From Sporosarcina sp. (GTDB lineage Bacteria > Bacillota > Bacilli > Bacillales_A > Planococcaceae): a stretch of 64,000 nucleotides of DNA. Shown here in pieces: positions 26,037 to 34,676 of the stretch (positions are counted from its first letter, which is position 1; each line of letters begins with the position of its first letter). The notes below the pieces were generated by a model. The model had not been told where the DNA came from. It did no database searches and saw only the letters and a list, made by a program, of their open reading frames with translations. A program made the position numbers and the translations under genes. The stretch spans positions 1 to 64,000 of the forward strand of contig NZ_JARICI010000052.1 in NCBI RefSeq assembly GCF_029257255.1, read 5' to 3'.

Positions 26037-26918
26037 CTACTTTCTGATGGTTATCGTTTTACCGAGTTCCCGTGCTGTATCTTTTGCAAGTGCTGTGACA
26101 ATCGTACCTTTTGCGATGATAATTTCTTCTTCTGAAATCAACGCAAGGTCTTCAGTGGACAGCAGCTTCTTGGTAAATTCAAATGACTGCGGAGCAGCCG
26201 CCTTTATTATCGAAGCAGAAGGAGCACTCTGAATTGCTACCGATTGAGCAGTTACTGTTTCTGCTGCTTCATTCGGCTTGACGAGACGTCCGATTGTTCC
26301 TTGTGTAATAAAGCCTGCATTTGCTTCATCCGTATCAATGTGCATTTCCAGACGATAGCGTTCATTCACCCGAATGCGCACATTGCGGAATGAAATGGGC
26401 CGGATTCCGTCTGCTTCTACTGTTATATACTCCCCGTCCTGCACGCCGAAACGTGCTGCATCGGAGGGAGCCATGTGGATATGGGACTGCGCGATAATGA
26501 GACCCTTCTCAATATGCACACTTCCCTTTGGTCCGATTAACGTAATTGGAGCTGATCCTTCAATATTGCCGGATTCCCGAAGTGGAGGCTTGACACCAAG
26601 TTTCATGGCATCCGTAAAGCTAACCTCGACTTGAGTCGCTTTCCGGACAGGCCCTAAAATCCGCACGCGTTCAATACTGCTTTTAGGTCCCGCAATCATC
26701 ACCGTTTCATTGGCGGCGAATTGGCCCGGCTGTGATAGCTCGGACCGCTGCGTCAATTCGTACCCTGCGCCAAATAGTACTTCCACATGATCAGGCTGTA
26801 AATGTACGTGACGGGCGGAAACCGCAATGGGAACCGCTCGCTCCGGCAATTGAGTAGATTCTTTTCCTAACTGCCCGAGAATTTCCCCGACAATCTGTTC
26901 AATCAATTGCTGATTCAT
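26037..26918 (-). CDS. pduL: PduL-type phosphotransacylase with encapsulation helix and C-terminal extension
   Basis: A 293-residue microcompartment phosphotransacylase converting acetyl-CoA and phosphate to acetyl-phosphate and CoA, which recycles CoA inside the shell. The N-terminal helix NQQLIEQIVGEILGQLGK is a typical encapsulation peptide. The duplicated PduL barrel follows, with zinc-site histidines in SARHVHL (His37, His39) and SHIHMAP (His146, His148). After about residue 215 there is an Ala/Pro linker and a small extra domain with ISEEEIIIAKGTIVTALAKD, similar to a short module I recall in other Eut/Pdu proteins. Standard PduL is about 210 residues, so this is a fusion. EutD is not present. 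Confidence 0.88.
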   Translation of the reverse strand: MNQQLIEQIVGEILGQLGKESTQLPERAVPIAVSARHVHLQPDHVEVLFGAGYELTQRSELSQPGQFAANETVMIAGPKSSIERVRILGPVRKATQVEVSFTDAMKLGVKPPLRESGNIEGSAPITLIGPKGSVHIEKGLIIAQSHIHMAPSDAARFGVQDGEYITVEADGIRPISFRNVRIRVNERYRLEMHIDTDEANAGFITQGTIGRLVKPNEAAETVTAQSVAIQSAPSASIIKAAAPQSFEFTKKLLSTEDLALISEEEIIIAKGTIVTALAKDTARELGKTITIRK

Positions 26919-26954
26919 TTAGTTCACGCCTTTCTATTGCCTTGCAGTGTGAAA

Positions 26955-27239
26955 TTATTCGCTTTTTGGCAAGATCATTTCTAGTTCGTTATGTGGTCTT
27001 GGGATGACGTGAACTGACAGCAATTCGCCCACACGCTGAGCAGAGGCTGCACCTGCGTCTGTTGCTGCTTTAACTGCACCTACATCACCGCGTACCATTA
27101 CTGTTACGATTCCGCCGCCGACATGTACTTTACCGACTAAGTTTACGCTTGCTGCTTTTACCATTGCGTCTGCTGCTTCAATTGCACCGATTAACCCTTT
27201 AGTTTCTACCATTCCTAATGCTGTACCTTCTCTGTTCAT
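26955..27239 (-). CDS. eutM: BMC shell protein EutM
   Basis: A 94-residue single BMC-domain protein, the major hexagonal shell tile. [34 protein letters not shown] and [11 protein letters not shown] are canonical. GGAGG precedes the ATG. It is encoded directly after the acetaldehyde dehydrogenase and before PduL, and is a close paralogue of the tailed BMC protein at the end of the locus. Confidence 0.95.
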   Translation of the reverse strand: MNREGTALGMVETKGLIGAIEAADAMVKAASVNLVGKVHVGGGIVTVMVRGDVGAVKAATDAGAASAQRVGELLSVHVIPRPHNELEMILPKSE

Positions 27240-27262
27240 AATTTTTTCCTCCTACTATTGTT

Positions 27263-28774
27263 TTATTTTGTAAGTTGTTTAACAATTTCACTAACTAAGT
27301 TTTGTACTAATGCCGGATCGATATTGCTGTTTGTTGCAGATGATACATTGTCCATTACACTCGATACAAGCTGTTCATTTGATTGGGATACAGGCTCTGA
27401 ATGCTTCGGCAGCTGAACTTCCTTCGTGCCGTATGCCATCCGTTTAATGTTCAGCAAATGTTTAGCTGTCACGTTGTCGGATGTGATGTTGCCGCCGAAT
27501 GTTCCGCAACCTAACGTGAATGACGGCATCAAGCCTGTCGTTCCACCAACTGCTCCAACAGAAGACATCGTATTAACTAAAATACGTGATACCGGCATTT
27601 CCATCACAAACTCACGTGCTACTGCATCAATTTCAGTATGAAGCGACAAGCTGTGTCCGCGCCCGCCGAGATTCAGCAAGTCGAGACATACTTTCTTCGC
27701 ATGCTTCACGCCGTCCACCGTATACATCGCAAAAATCGGTGATAATTTTTCCAATGAAAATGGAACATTTTTGCCGACTTCCGTTTCCAAACCGATAATT
27801 ACACGTGTACCTTCTGGAAGTGAGATTCCTGCAAGCTTCGCAATAAATTGCGGACTCTTGCCTACCACTTTTGGATTGACTTTGCCAGGTACTGGCGAAA
27901 TAACCCCTTCCATGACCTTCTTTTCTTCATCTGAAAGAATATAGGCACCGTTTTTCTTCAGCTCGCGTGTGACAAGATCGACAACATGCTTATCCACCAC
28001 AATCGCTTGCTCGGTTGCACAGATCGTACCGTAATCGAAAGACTTGCTGTCGACGATGTCTTTTACCGCCTTCTCAATCTTTGCAGAACGCTCGATATAG
28101 ACAGGAACATTACCAGGACCTACACCATAAGCCGGTTTTCCTGAGCTATACGCCGCTTTCACGAGCGCACCGCCGCCTGTCGCTACGATCAGATTGATGT
28201 CTTTATGGGACATCAATTGCTGTGTCGCTTCCATTGAAGCCAGCGTCAAACATTGGATCAACCCTTCAGGAGCGCCTGCTGCAACTGCCGCAGCATCACA
28301 AACCTTGAGTGCTTCATTCGTACATTTCACTGCGTACGGATGAGGACTGACAACGATCGCATTGCGTGTTTTCAATGAAATCAATGTTTTGAAGAACGCA
28401 GTGGACGTTGGATTTGTTGTCGGGATAATGGCTGCAACCACACCAAATGGAGCTGCGATTTCCACGACTTTATTCAAATGGTCTTCTTTGATGATACCGA
28501 CCGTTTTTACATCTTTAATACTTTCGTATACATCACGAGAGCCGACTTCATTCTTAATTTTCTTGTGAGCCGCTACCCCCATGCCCGTTTCTTCTACTGC
28601 CAATTGGGCGAGACGACCGGATTGTTCAAATGCTGCATCCGCAACGGCTTTGACGATTTTATCGACTTGTTGCTGGGTATAGCCCATGAATATTTCTTGT
28701 GCTTCTTTCGCTGTTTGAACGGCCGTGCGCATTTGCTGCAGGGCCAATAAATCGTTATCTACTAATTGAACCAA
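27263..28774 (-). CDS. eutE: Acetaldehyde dehydrogenase (CoA-acylating) EutE
   Basis: A 503-residue aldehyde dehydrogenase of the CoA-acylating EutE/PduP/AdhE-N branch. It oxidises acetaldehyde with NAD+ and CoA to acetyl-CoA. The catalytic Cys is in FDYGTICATEQ, PTTNPTSTAFFKTL and VGPGNVPVYIE are conserved, and the C-terminus carries an amphipathic encapsulation helix (DPALVQNLVSEIVKQLTK) after a Ser/Asn-rich linker. The TTG at 28774 is chosen because AAAGGAG lies nine bases upstream; the TTG at 28810 lies before that site and inside the end of eutL. Confidence 0.92.
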   Translation of the reverse strand: MVQLVDNDLLALQQMRTAVQTAKEAQEIFMGYTQQQVDKIVKAVADAAFEQSGRLAQLAVEETGMGVAAHKKIKNEVGSRDVYESIKDVKTVGIIKEDHLNKVVEIAAPFGVVAAIIPTTNPTSTAFFKTLISLKTRNAIVVSPHPYAVKCTNEALKVCDAAAVAAGAPEGLIQCLTLASMEATQQLMSHKDINLIVATGGGALVKAAYSSGKPAYGVGPGNVPVYIERSAKIEKAVKDIVDSKSFDYGTICATEQAIVVDKHVVDLVTRELKKNGAYILSDEEKKVMEGVISPVPGKVNPKVVGKSPQFIAKLAGISLPEGTRVIIGLETEVGKNVPFSLEKLSPIFAMYTVDGVKHAKKVCLDLLNLGGRGHSLSLHTEIDAVAREFVMEMPVSRILVNTMSSVGAVGGTTGLMPSFTLGCGTFGGNITSDNVTAKHLLNIKRMAYGTKEVQLPKHSEPVSQSNEQLVSSVMDNVSSATNSNIDPALVQNLVSEIVKQLTK

Positions 28775-28806
28775 GTCTACACACTCCTTTCCAGTTACTT
28801 TTAAGC

Positions 28807-29451
28807 TCAATAGCTCAGCGGTTCATTTGCCATGTTCTGTACGGCTTCCCGGAAGGCGTCGGCTGCGGCTTGGCAGGAGGATTGGCTTCCTGTCAGCAGA
28901 CCGCCGCCGAAGTTTGTTTCGGAGGGAGGCGCGTATAGTTCGCATAGCGTGACATCTGCGGCTTTTAAAGCAGCATCTAAGCCGATAATTGCTTCGACAG
29001 GCGGTGCAATCAAGTAGGCCAGTGATTGACCGACCGGTATGCCTGCCATTTCTGCCAAGTAGCTGCCGCTGCTGGAGATGGTATGCGCATAGAATGCGTG
29101 GTCAGGATTTCCATTGATCGCTTCGAAATAGGCTTCATTCTCGATGGTGATCCGAATAGAATCCAGACCGCTTTTCACTTCATCCGGAGAAGGTCCTGCG
29201 ATAATTCCAATGAACTCACCTGACAATGGGCCGGATGAATGCGCAGCGCCTGCGTAAAAACTTTTTGCGTAGACGACTTCCACATCCGTATGTTTGGTAG
29301 CTGCATCTACTGCCGTATAGCCTATGTCGTCAACCGTAGTTGTCACTAGACCTAAGCTTCGCTGATAGGGCTTCAGTTGAAACTTTTCAGCAAGCTCAGG
29401 GCTGATGTTCGGAATGACTTGCATCGACAGGATATCCGCAAAAATCTTCAT
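28807..29451 (-). CDS. eutL: Microcompartment shell protein EutL
   Basis: A 214-residue tandem, circularly permuted BMC protein that forms pseudohexameric trimers with gated pores. Typical EutL blocks are PNISPELAEKFQLKPYQRSL, AHSSGPLSGEFIGIIAGP, AFYAHTISSSGSYLAEMAGI and ETNFGGGLLTGSQSSCQAA. It is encoded between eutC and eutE, as in many eut operons. AGGAGATGG precedes the ATG. Confidence 0.96.
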   Translation of the reverse strand: MKIFADILSMQVIPNISPELAEKFQLKPYQRSLGLVTTTVDDIGYTAVDAATKHTDVEVVYAKSFYAGAAHSSGPLSGEFIGIIAGPSPDEVKSGLDSIRITIENEAYFEAINGNPDHAFYAHTISSSGSYLAEMAGIPVGQSLAYLIAPPVEAIIGLDAALKAADVTLCELYAPPSETNFGGGLLTGSQSSCQAAADAFREAVQNMANEPLSY

Positions 29452-29466
29452 ACGTCCATCTCCTCC

Positions 29467-30465
29467 TTATCCTTCTTTTCGAACAAGCGTTACGCCGCTT
29501 GCTCCATATTTTAAAATTTTCTGAATAACCGTACCAAGAAAAGCACCGGCTTCAACTGGCGGGATTCCGCCTTTATGAATATTGGAAATGACCATACGAT
29601 CTGCCTCAATCGTGCCGTGTCTCGGCTGATAGCAAAGATACGCGCTGAGTGATTCCGCCGAAACGAGTCCGGGACGTTCGCCGATCAACATGACGACAAC
29701 ATCCGGTTTCAGTAATTCACCGATATCATCCATCACGGCCACTCTGCCTTTATCTACATAAAACGTAGTGCCCATCTCGATATTCAGGTTATTTAGAGAC
29801 TGCTCGAGTGATAGATAGACATCTTCCAAGTTTTCTTCGATTGCTTTTGCACTCAGACCGTTAGACGCAACAATTTGAACAACCGGTGATTTTTTACAAC
29901 GCTCTTGAATCGTTGCCTTTGCTTCATCGGAAAGCTTTCGGCCAAGATCAGGGCGTCGGATATATTCTTCCTTATCCATCACTTTGGACTGGACTTGAAA
30001 TAATCCCAAACCTTCGAGCACGTTATCCGGTACTTCTCCGAATACTGCATCGACAGCTGCCGCATGATCCAGACGAAACTTTAGCCACGTATCTGTTTTA
30101 GGACGCGACCCTGCTCGACCGACCCCTACACGTGCAGGAGTCTTTTTGCGATACTCGGCCAAGTGATCTTCTTCCGTCTGCTTTGTTTCAGCTTTCGGTT
30201 TGCCAAATGCAGTAGTTGGTTTCGGTTTGACTGTCGCGATATTGCGCTGCGGCTTTACTTCCTCTGTCGTGCCGTGGAATGTTACTGCGCCGCTTGGTGA
30301 AGCGTGCTGTGCTTCAGCTGCCAAATGACCAACCGGCTGCTGTGAAAATAACTGAACTTTTTGTTCGCTGGCTGGCTGCTGTGTCGTTTGTCCGCCGCTC
30401 ACCGCTTCCAGTTTTTCCACAACCATTTTAGTGATTTGTTGAATTAATACTTCATTCAAATCCAT
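29467..30465 (-). CDS. eutC: Ethanolamine ammonia-lyase small subunit EutC
   Basis: A 332-residue EutC. Residues 1-22 form an amphipathic helix (LNEVLIQQITKMVVEKLEA) that looks like an encapsulation peptide. A low-complexity linker runs to about residue 95, and the conserved EutC core starts at KKTPARVGVGRAG and includes VASNGLSAKAIEENL and LIGERPGLVSAESLSAYLCY. With EutB it deaminates ethanolamine to acetaldehyde and ammonia using adenosylcobalamin. The ATG at 30465 has AGGAGG directly upstream and follows the eutB stop by seven bases. Confidence 0.95.
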   Translation of the reverse strand: MDLNEVLIQQITKMVVEKLEAVSGGQTTQQPASEQKVQLFSQQPVGHLAAEAQHASPSGAVTFHGTTEEVKPQRNIATVKPKPTTAFGKPKAETKQTEEDHLAEYRKKTPARVGVGRAGSRPKTDTWLKFRLDHAAAVDAVFGEVPDNVLEGLGLFQVQSKVMDKEEYIRRPDLGRKLSDEAKATIQERCKKSPVVQIVASNGLSAKAIEENLEDVYLSLEQSLNNLNIEMGTTFYVDKGRVAVMDDIGELLKPDVVVMLIGERPGLVSAESLSAYLCYQPRHGTIEADRMVISNIHKGGIPPVEAGAFLGTVIQKILKYGASGVTLVRKEG

Positions 30466-30472
30466 CCACCTC

Positions 30473-31837
30473 CTATCGATTGAACATGGTGAGGTCTCCG
30501 GCACGCTTGCTCAATTTGCCGTTTTCATAGATCCCCATTTTTTCGAGCCACTGTAAATATTCAGGTGCCGGTGTTTTGCCTAATGTTTGAATAACCGTCG
30601 CCACATCGTGATAACTCATGGACTGGTAATTCAACATGACGTCATCGCCCATTGGTGCAGCAATGATGAAATTCACACCGGCTGCGGTCAGCAATATACT
30701 CAAATCTTCAATGTCGTTTTGATCCGCTTTAATATGATTCGTATAGCAAATATCTACGCCCATCGGCAGTCCGTGAAGCTTACCCATGAAATGATCTTCA
30801 AGACCTGCGCGAATAACTTGCTTGTTGTTATATAAATACTCCGGTCCAATGAAACCGACTACTGTGTTGACGATGAACGGATCATAGTGTCTTGCGAAAC
30901 CATAGTTCCGCGCTTCCATCGTTACTTGGTCCACACCGTAATGTGCTTCTGCAGATAACTCAGAGCCTTGCCCTGTTTCGAAATACAATGTTTGCGGGCC
31001 TGTACCCGTACCATGTTTCAGTGATAGATCTTTCGCTTCCGCAATCAATTCCGCCGAAATTCCGAATGAACGGTGAGCCTTTTCTGTTCCTGCGATACTT
31101 TGGAAAATCATATCGGCAGGAGCTCCTTGCTCAATCGCTTTCATTTGTGTTGTCACGTGTGCAAGTACGCAGTTTTGCGTAGGAATTTCCCAATCATTCA
31201 TGAAGTCCTTTGTCGCATGCAGCACGCGCTTTACACTTTCTACGGAGTCGTCTACCGGATTGATCCCGATAACCGCATCGCCAATTCCGTAAGAAAGCCC
31301 TTCTTTCAACGACGTGATGATGCCGTCGATATTATCTGTCGGATGGTTTGGCTGCAAACGCGAAGACAATGTTCCTTTACGGCCAATCGTAATATTACAC
31401 GTCGACAGGATTTCCATTTTATTCGCTGCATGCACTAAGTCCAGATTGGACATCAGCTTCGTTACCGCCGCGATTACTTCCGAGGTCAATCCGCGGCTCA
31501 GACGTTTTAGCTCGCGGTCGCCGACTTCATTGCTTAGAATATATTCACGCAGCTCCGCAATACTCCAATTTTGAATTTCGCCATACACTCTTTCATTGAT
31601 ATCATTTTCGATAATCAACGAGACTTCATCGTCTTCGATTGGAATCAATGGATTATTACGGATATCACTGACTAATAGTTCACTGACGACTGTTTTAGCA
31701 GCAATTCGTTCCTGCACGGTTTCCGCCGCAATTCCTGCGAGGCGGTCACCGGACTTCTCCTCGTTTGCTTTTGCAAGCACTTCTTTTAGGTCGTGGAACA
31801 CGTATCGTTCGCCGCCTAATATAGCAGATAAATTCAC
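30473..31837 (-). CDS. eutB: Ethanolamine ammonia-lyase large subunit EutB
   Basis: A 454-residue TIM-barrel catalytic subunit of the AdoCbl-dependent lyase. Conserved regions include IGRKGTLSSRLQPNHPTDN, SYGIGDAVIGINPVDDS, ETGQGSELSAEAHYGVDQ and CYTNHIKADQND. Full length for the family. GTG start with GGAGG upstream. It lies between eutA and eutC, the usual core order. The enzyme needs AdoCbl, but no adenosyltransferase (EutT) is encoded in this window. Confidence 0.97.
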   Translation of the reverse strand: MNLSAILGGERYVFHDLKEVLAKANEEKSGDRLAGIAAETVQERIAAKTVVSELLVSDIRNNPLIPIEDDEVSLIIENDINERVYGEIQNWSIAELREYILSNEVGDRELKRLSRGLTSEVIAAVTKLMSNLDLVHAANKMEILSTCNITIGRKGTLSSRLQPNHPTDNIDGIITSLKEGLSYGIGDAVIGINPVDDSVESVKRVLHATKDFMNDWEIPTQNCVLAHVTTQMKAIEQGAPADMIFQSIAGTEKAHRSFGISAELIAEAKDLSLKHGTGTGPQTLYFETGQGSELSAEAHYGVDQVTMEARNYGFARHYDPFIVNTVVGFIGPEYLYNNKQVIRAGLEDHFMGKLHGLPMGVDICYTNHIKADQNDIEDLSILLTAAGVNFIIAAPMGDDVMLNYQSMSYHDVATVIQTLGKTPAPEYLQWLEKMGIYENGKLSKRAGDLTMFNR

Positions 31838-31851
31838 GTGCGATGCCTCCT

Positions 31852-33300
31852 TTACGTTGTGTGGAAAGTTAAGGTTTTTACTACGACAGGCACAACGCCT
31901 GAGGCTAATATCTTTCCAATATCGATGTAATCGCCTGTCTCCACGTTAATTTGATCTATGCATATTACGCTTTGCTTTACTTGTAACGCCGCTAATGTCT
32001 GACCAAGTACTTTGGCATGATCAGACTGGATAACCAGAATGATCGGCTGTTCCGGTCTTGGCCTTTGATTCATGATCTGCACAATTGCTTTCGCTAATGT
32101 CTGCACATCACGAAAACCGAGATACGGCAGATTGGAAAGATAGAGCGCAAAGTTTTGCCCTTCTTTTGCAGAATCATATAAGGTAACTGCTTGGTGAACG
32201 GCATCTTCGAAATGAGATAATCCAACTTCCAAATCTGCTTCAAAATCGTATTGGTAGATTGGTATATTTTTTAATGGCAGTTCATGAGGCGCAACTTGGA
32301 TAGTTGCTCCACTTATTTCTGTCGTTTGTGTTCCAGCACCCAATACTGTCGCACGAACCGTTTCAACAGGCTCCTGCCAGGTAAAATGCTGCAGCAATTG
32401 ATTGTGTAATAATGCATCGGCAAGTTGAATTCCAATGTCATCGTACTGCGCCGCTTGCTCTTCATCTGATGAATGACGGTACATACATTCAGAGATACCA
32501 CCTGAAAATACAATCGTATCGATAGGCTGCGACCAGTTTGGTTCATGACCCAGTAGTAGCACTTGATCCTGCGCATGTACTTCTTTTTTCAAGATGCGAG
32601 CCATCGCTTCCGCCATGTAGCTCGTAACAAATTGGACTGCCGGTGCACGTTGCGGATCGCCTGGTTGCAGCGAGTAACCTTGATCTTTTAGCAATTGCTC
32701 TACAGGTGGTGAAATCGTTCGAACTTTACCGTCTTCAAATTCGATTAATCGACCACCAATATGCATCGTGCACGTGCCAAGCAACTGTTTATTTTGAAAG
32801 ACTGCAATATTTGCTGTGCCCCCGCCAATGTCAATATTGGCAATGACGCGGCTGCTCTTATTGCCTGACTCCTCATAACTACCCGAGCCTTTTGCTGCGA
32901 TAATTCCCTCTAAATCTGGTCCTGCCGTTGCCACAAGAAAATCTCCCGCTTCGTCCGACAGCTGATGAAGCATCTCACTGGCATTTCTTTTGGTGGCTGT
33001 TTCGCCTGTAATAATTACGGCGCCTGTCGCAATTTGAGAAGGCTGAATTCCTGCCTTGTCATATTCTGAGCGAATGATCTCCTGAACACCTGCTACGTTA
33101 ATTGTTACCGCATCTTGCAATGGTGTTCGGAAGACCGGGCTTTTATATAATACTTCTTTGTCCGTTATTTCAATTCTCGGCACATGCGCTGCTCCTGCAA
33201 CGTTTCGCAAAGAGAACCGACTGATAATCAGCTTCGTCGTGCTTGTGCCAATATCAATGCCTGCACTGATGATTGTCTCGTGCTTATTGAAATTGCTCAC
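31852..33300 (-). CDS. eutA: Ethanolamine ammonia-lyase reactivating factor EutA
   Basis: A 482-residue ASKHA-fold ATPase that swaps damaged cobalamin out of EutBC. The N-terminal ATPase motif is AGIDIGTSTTKLI, and the second phosphate motif is IDIGGGTANIAVF. IVFSGGISECMY is the adenosine motif. The GTG at 33300 is preferred because AGAGGTG lies about six bases upstream; ten codons of open frame before it contain that site. It is the first gene after the 460-base gap that holds the terminator and the 21-bp array. Confidence 0.93.
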   Translation of the reverse strand: MSNFNKHETIISAGIDIGTSTTKLIISRFSLRNVAGAAHVPRIEITDKEVLYKSPVFRTPLQDAVTINVAGVQEIIRSEYDKAGIQPSQIATGAVIITGETATKRNASEMLHQLSDEAGDFLVATAGPDLEGIIAAKGSGSYEESGNKSSRVIANIDIGGGTANIAVFQNKQLLGTCTMHIGGRLIEFEDGKVRTISPPVEQLLKDQGYSLQPGDPQRAPAVQFVTSYMAEAMARILKKEVHAQDQVLLLGHEPNWSQPIDTIVFSGGISECMYRHSSDEEQAAQYDDIGIQLADALLHNQLLQHFTWQEPVETVRATVLGAGTQTTEISGATIQVAPHELPLKNIPIYQYDFEADLEVGLSHFEDAVHQAVTLYDSAKEGQNFALYLSNLPYLGFRDVQTLAKAIVQIMNQRPRPEQPIILVIQSDHAKVLGQTLAALQVKQSVICIDQINVETGDYIDIGKILASGVVPVVVKTLTFHTT

Positions 33301-33370
33301 GCCCACACCTCTTTCTGAATTATCTTCCAATGGATTTTTTGTACCTATTTATTACTCTGCACTTGTTTTC

Positions 33371-33521
33371 GGCGCGATTGGTGCGGTGCCTTGTGCTTTT
33401 GGTTCGGTAGTTCATCGTTTTGGTTCGGTTCCCCCTGCGTTTGGCGCGCTTCTACATCACTTTGGAGCGGTTTCAGTAGTTTTTGGCGCGGCCCTTCATC
33501 GTTTTGGCGCGGCACCCTGCC
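33371..33521 (+). repeat. 21-bp periodic array, TTTGGTGCGG family, in the eutP-eutA gap
   Basis: Cores (GGTGCGG, GGTTCGG, GGCGCGG or GGAGCGG) start at 33380, 33401, 33422, 33443, 33464, 33485 and 33506, each exactly 21 bases apart, with a further partial core at 33371. Each is preceded by a T run. On the minus strand the units read CCGCGCCAAAA plus ten variable bases. The array lies in the possible leader of eutA. It gives long open frames on both strands (heptads such as PRQNDEG), without ribosome sites. Confidence 0.9.
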
Positions 33522-33671
33522 TTTTCCGACTTGCTTTCCACTTTTGGTTTCATCCAGCTGCAAGCGCCAGCCTCTCGGGTCGTTTCGGTCCTGCCAGAAA
33601 GGCAAAAAGCGCCTTTATAGCAAGCCCTACAACGCCTGTCGAGGCTAAACGGCGCTTTCCGCTTTTGAATA

Positions 33672-33725
33672 TAAAAAAAGACGCCTTTACAGACCCGTGG
33701 ATAGTCCACGAGATGTAAAGGCGTC
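33672..33725 (-). terminator. Strong terminator between eutP and eutA
   Basis: On the minus strand GACGCCTTTACA pairs with TGTAAAGGCGTC around an inner hairpin (CGTGG/CCACG), followed by TTTTTTTA. It lies 65 bases after the eutP stop and 370 bases before eutA. It could be a plain end of the eutHSP transcript or an attenuator overcome by EutV. I could not recognise the twin hexaloop hairpins that ANTAR proteins bind. Confidence 0.85.
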
Positions 33726-33790
33726 ATTGCCGTTTTTATTCACTTGTATGAGCTTTACTATATCAAATTCTGTGATAGGTGTAAAGGGTA

Positions 33791-34288
33791 TTATCCTAGG
33801 AATAGTAAGCGTTCATCGTCCATTTGTTCGACGTATTGACGCATGGATGTCAGGTCATTAAGTTTGGTTAACTCTTTCAAATGATCGATGCCCACCCCTG
33901 TTACAGAGGAGGTGATGACGATCGGTCCTTGATTCATGACCATCTTCAGCATATTGAGCGCTCGTTCAGTATCAGCGTCAGGACGGTCACACTTTGTAAT
34001 AACGCCTATCGGCAATTTTGGAACACCCATGCTGAAGCCGGGAGGAAAGATCAGCCTTTCACTCGTTGAATCTTGCAAATAAAACACATGTGTTACTTCT
34101 AGAGCCGTCGCCATAATATTTTTATAAAACATCGGATTTTCCGTGTACTCTCCCGGAGTATCGACAATCCAATCAAAATAATTGAGTGTTTGTGTTTTAA
34201 CAGCTTTCACTTCTCGGCCTAACAAGGCATTCGTTAACGTGGACTTTCCTGCCCGTACCGCACCGACTAGCATCGCCTTGTTTTGCAT
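33791..34288 (-). CDS. eutP: EutP/PduV family GTPase-like protein
   Basis: A 165-residue small P-loop NTPase of the EutP/PduV family. Walker A is LVGAVRAGKSTL, G3 is DTPGEYTEN and G4 is TKCDRPD. Members are tied to microcompartments; PduV localises to the shell and EutP has been reported to have acetate kinase activity, which would fit with PduL producing acetyl-phosphate here. The ATG at 34288 is chosen (AAGGAG eight bases upstream), although GTG codons lie just before. It follows eutS by 12 bases. Confidence 0.9.
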   Translation of the reverse strand: MQNKAMLVGAVRAGKSTLTNALLGREVKAVKTQTLNYFDWIVDTPGEYTENPMFYKNIMATALEVTHVFYLQDSTSERLIFPPGFSMGVPKLPIGVITKCDRPDADTERALNMLKMVMNQGPIVITSSVTGVGIDHLKELTKLNDLTSMRQYVEQMDDERLLFLG

Positions 34289-34300
34289 CCTCACCACTCC

Positions 34301-34642
34301 TTAAGACTTCGTAATGGCAGCCGGTGTATAACCCAGCTTTTCAGATAAGAACCGATTGATTTCCTGCATCGCCATTTCCACTTCTGACACGCTTCCGACA
34401 ATTACTAGACTTCCTGTAAACCTGTCCAAGAAACCAATACGGACGTTTGCAGCTTTTGTCGCTAAATCCCCTGCGATAATAACGGTTTCGCTGGGTGTGC
34501 AAGTTAGAATACCCAATGCTCCCGCTTCTTGTATGCCTAATTTTTGAAACATATCGGGATCAGGATTTGCGATCAAGTGGCTGAGTGTCAGCTGTTTTCC
34601 TGGAACAAATTCCTGTATAAACCGTTTCTTCTCTTCACTCAT
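34301..34642 (-). CDS. eutS: Microcompartment shell protein EutS
   Basis: A 113-residue BMC-domain protein of the EutS/PduU type, which forms bent hexamers with a small beta-barrel. MSEEKKRFIQEFVPGKQLTL opens the protein, and AIGILT is replaced by the closely similar GALGILTCTPSETVIIAGD, followed by VGFLDR-like IGFLDRFTGSLV. The open frame extends further upstream into eutH, but the start at 34642 gives the normal family length and has GGGAGTG upstream. Confidence 0.93.
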   Translation of the reverse strand: MSEEKKRFIQEFVPGKQLTLSHLIANPDPDMFQKLGIQEAGALGILTCTPSETVIIAGDLATKAANVRIGFLDRFTGSLVIVGSVSEVEMAMQEINRFLSEKLGYTPAAITKS

Positions 34643-34676
34643 TCTAGATTCACTCCCTAATTTAACTGCCGCTTCC

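Noticed and set aside
33158..33727. Long open frames across 33.2-33.7 kb on both strands with Phe-Gly-Ala or Pro-Arg-Gln heptads
   Set aside because: They are translations of the 21-bp array, whose period is a multiple of three. No ribosome site is seen and one frame runs into the eutA coding region on the other strand.
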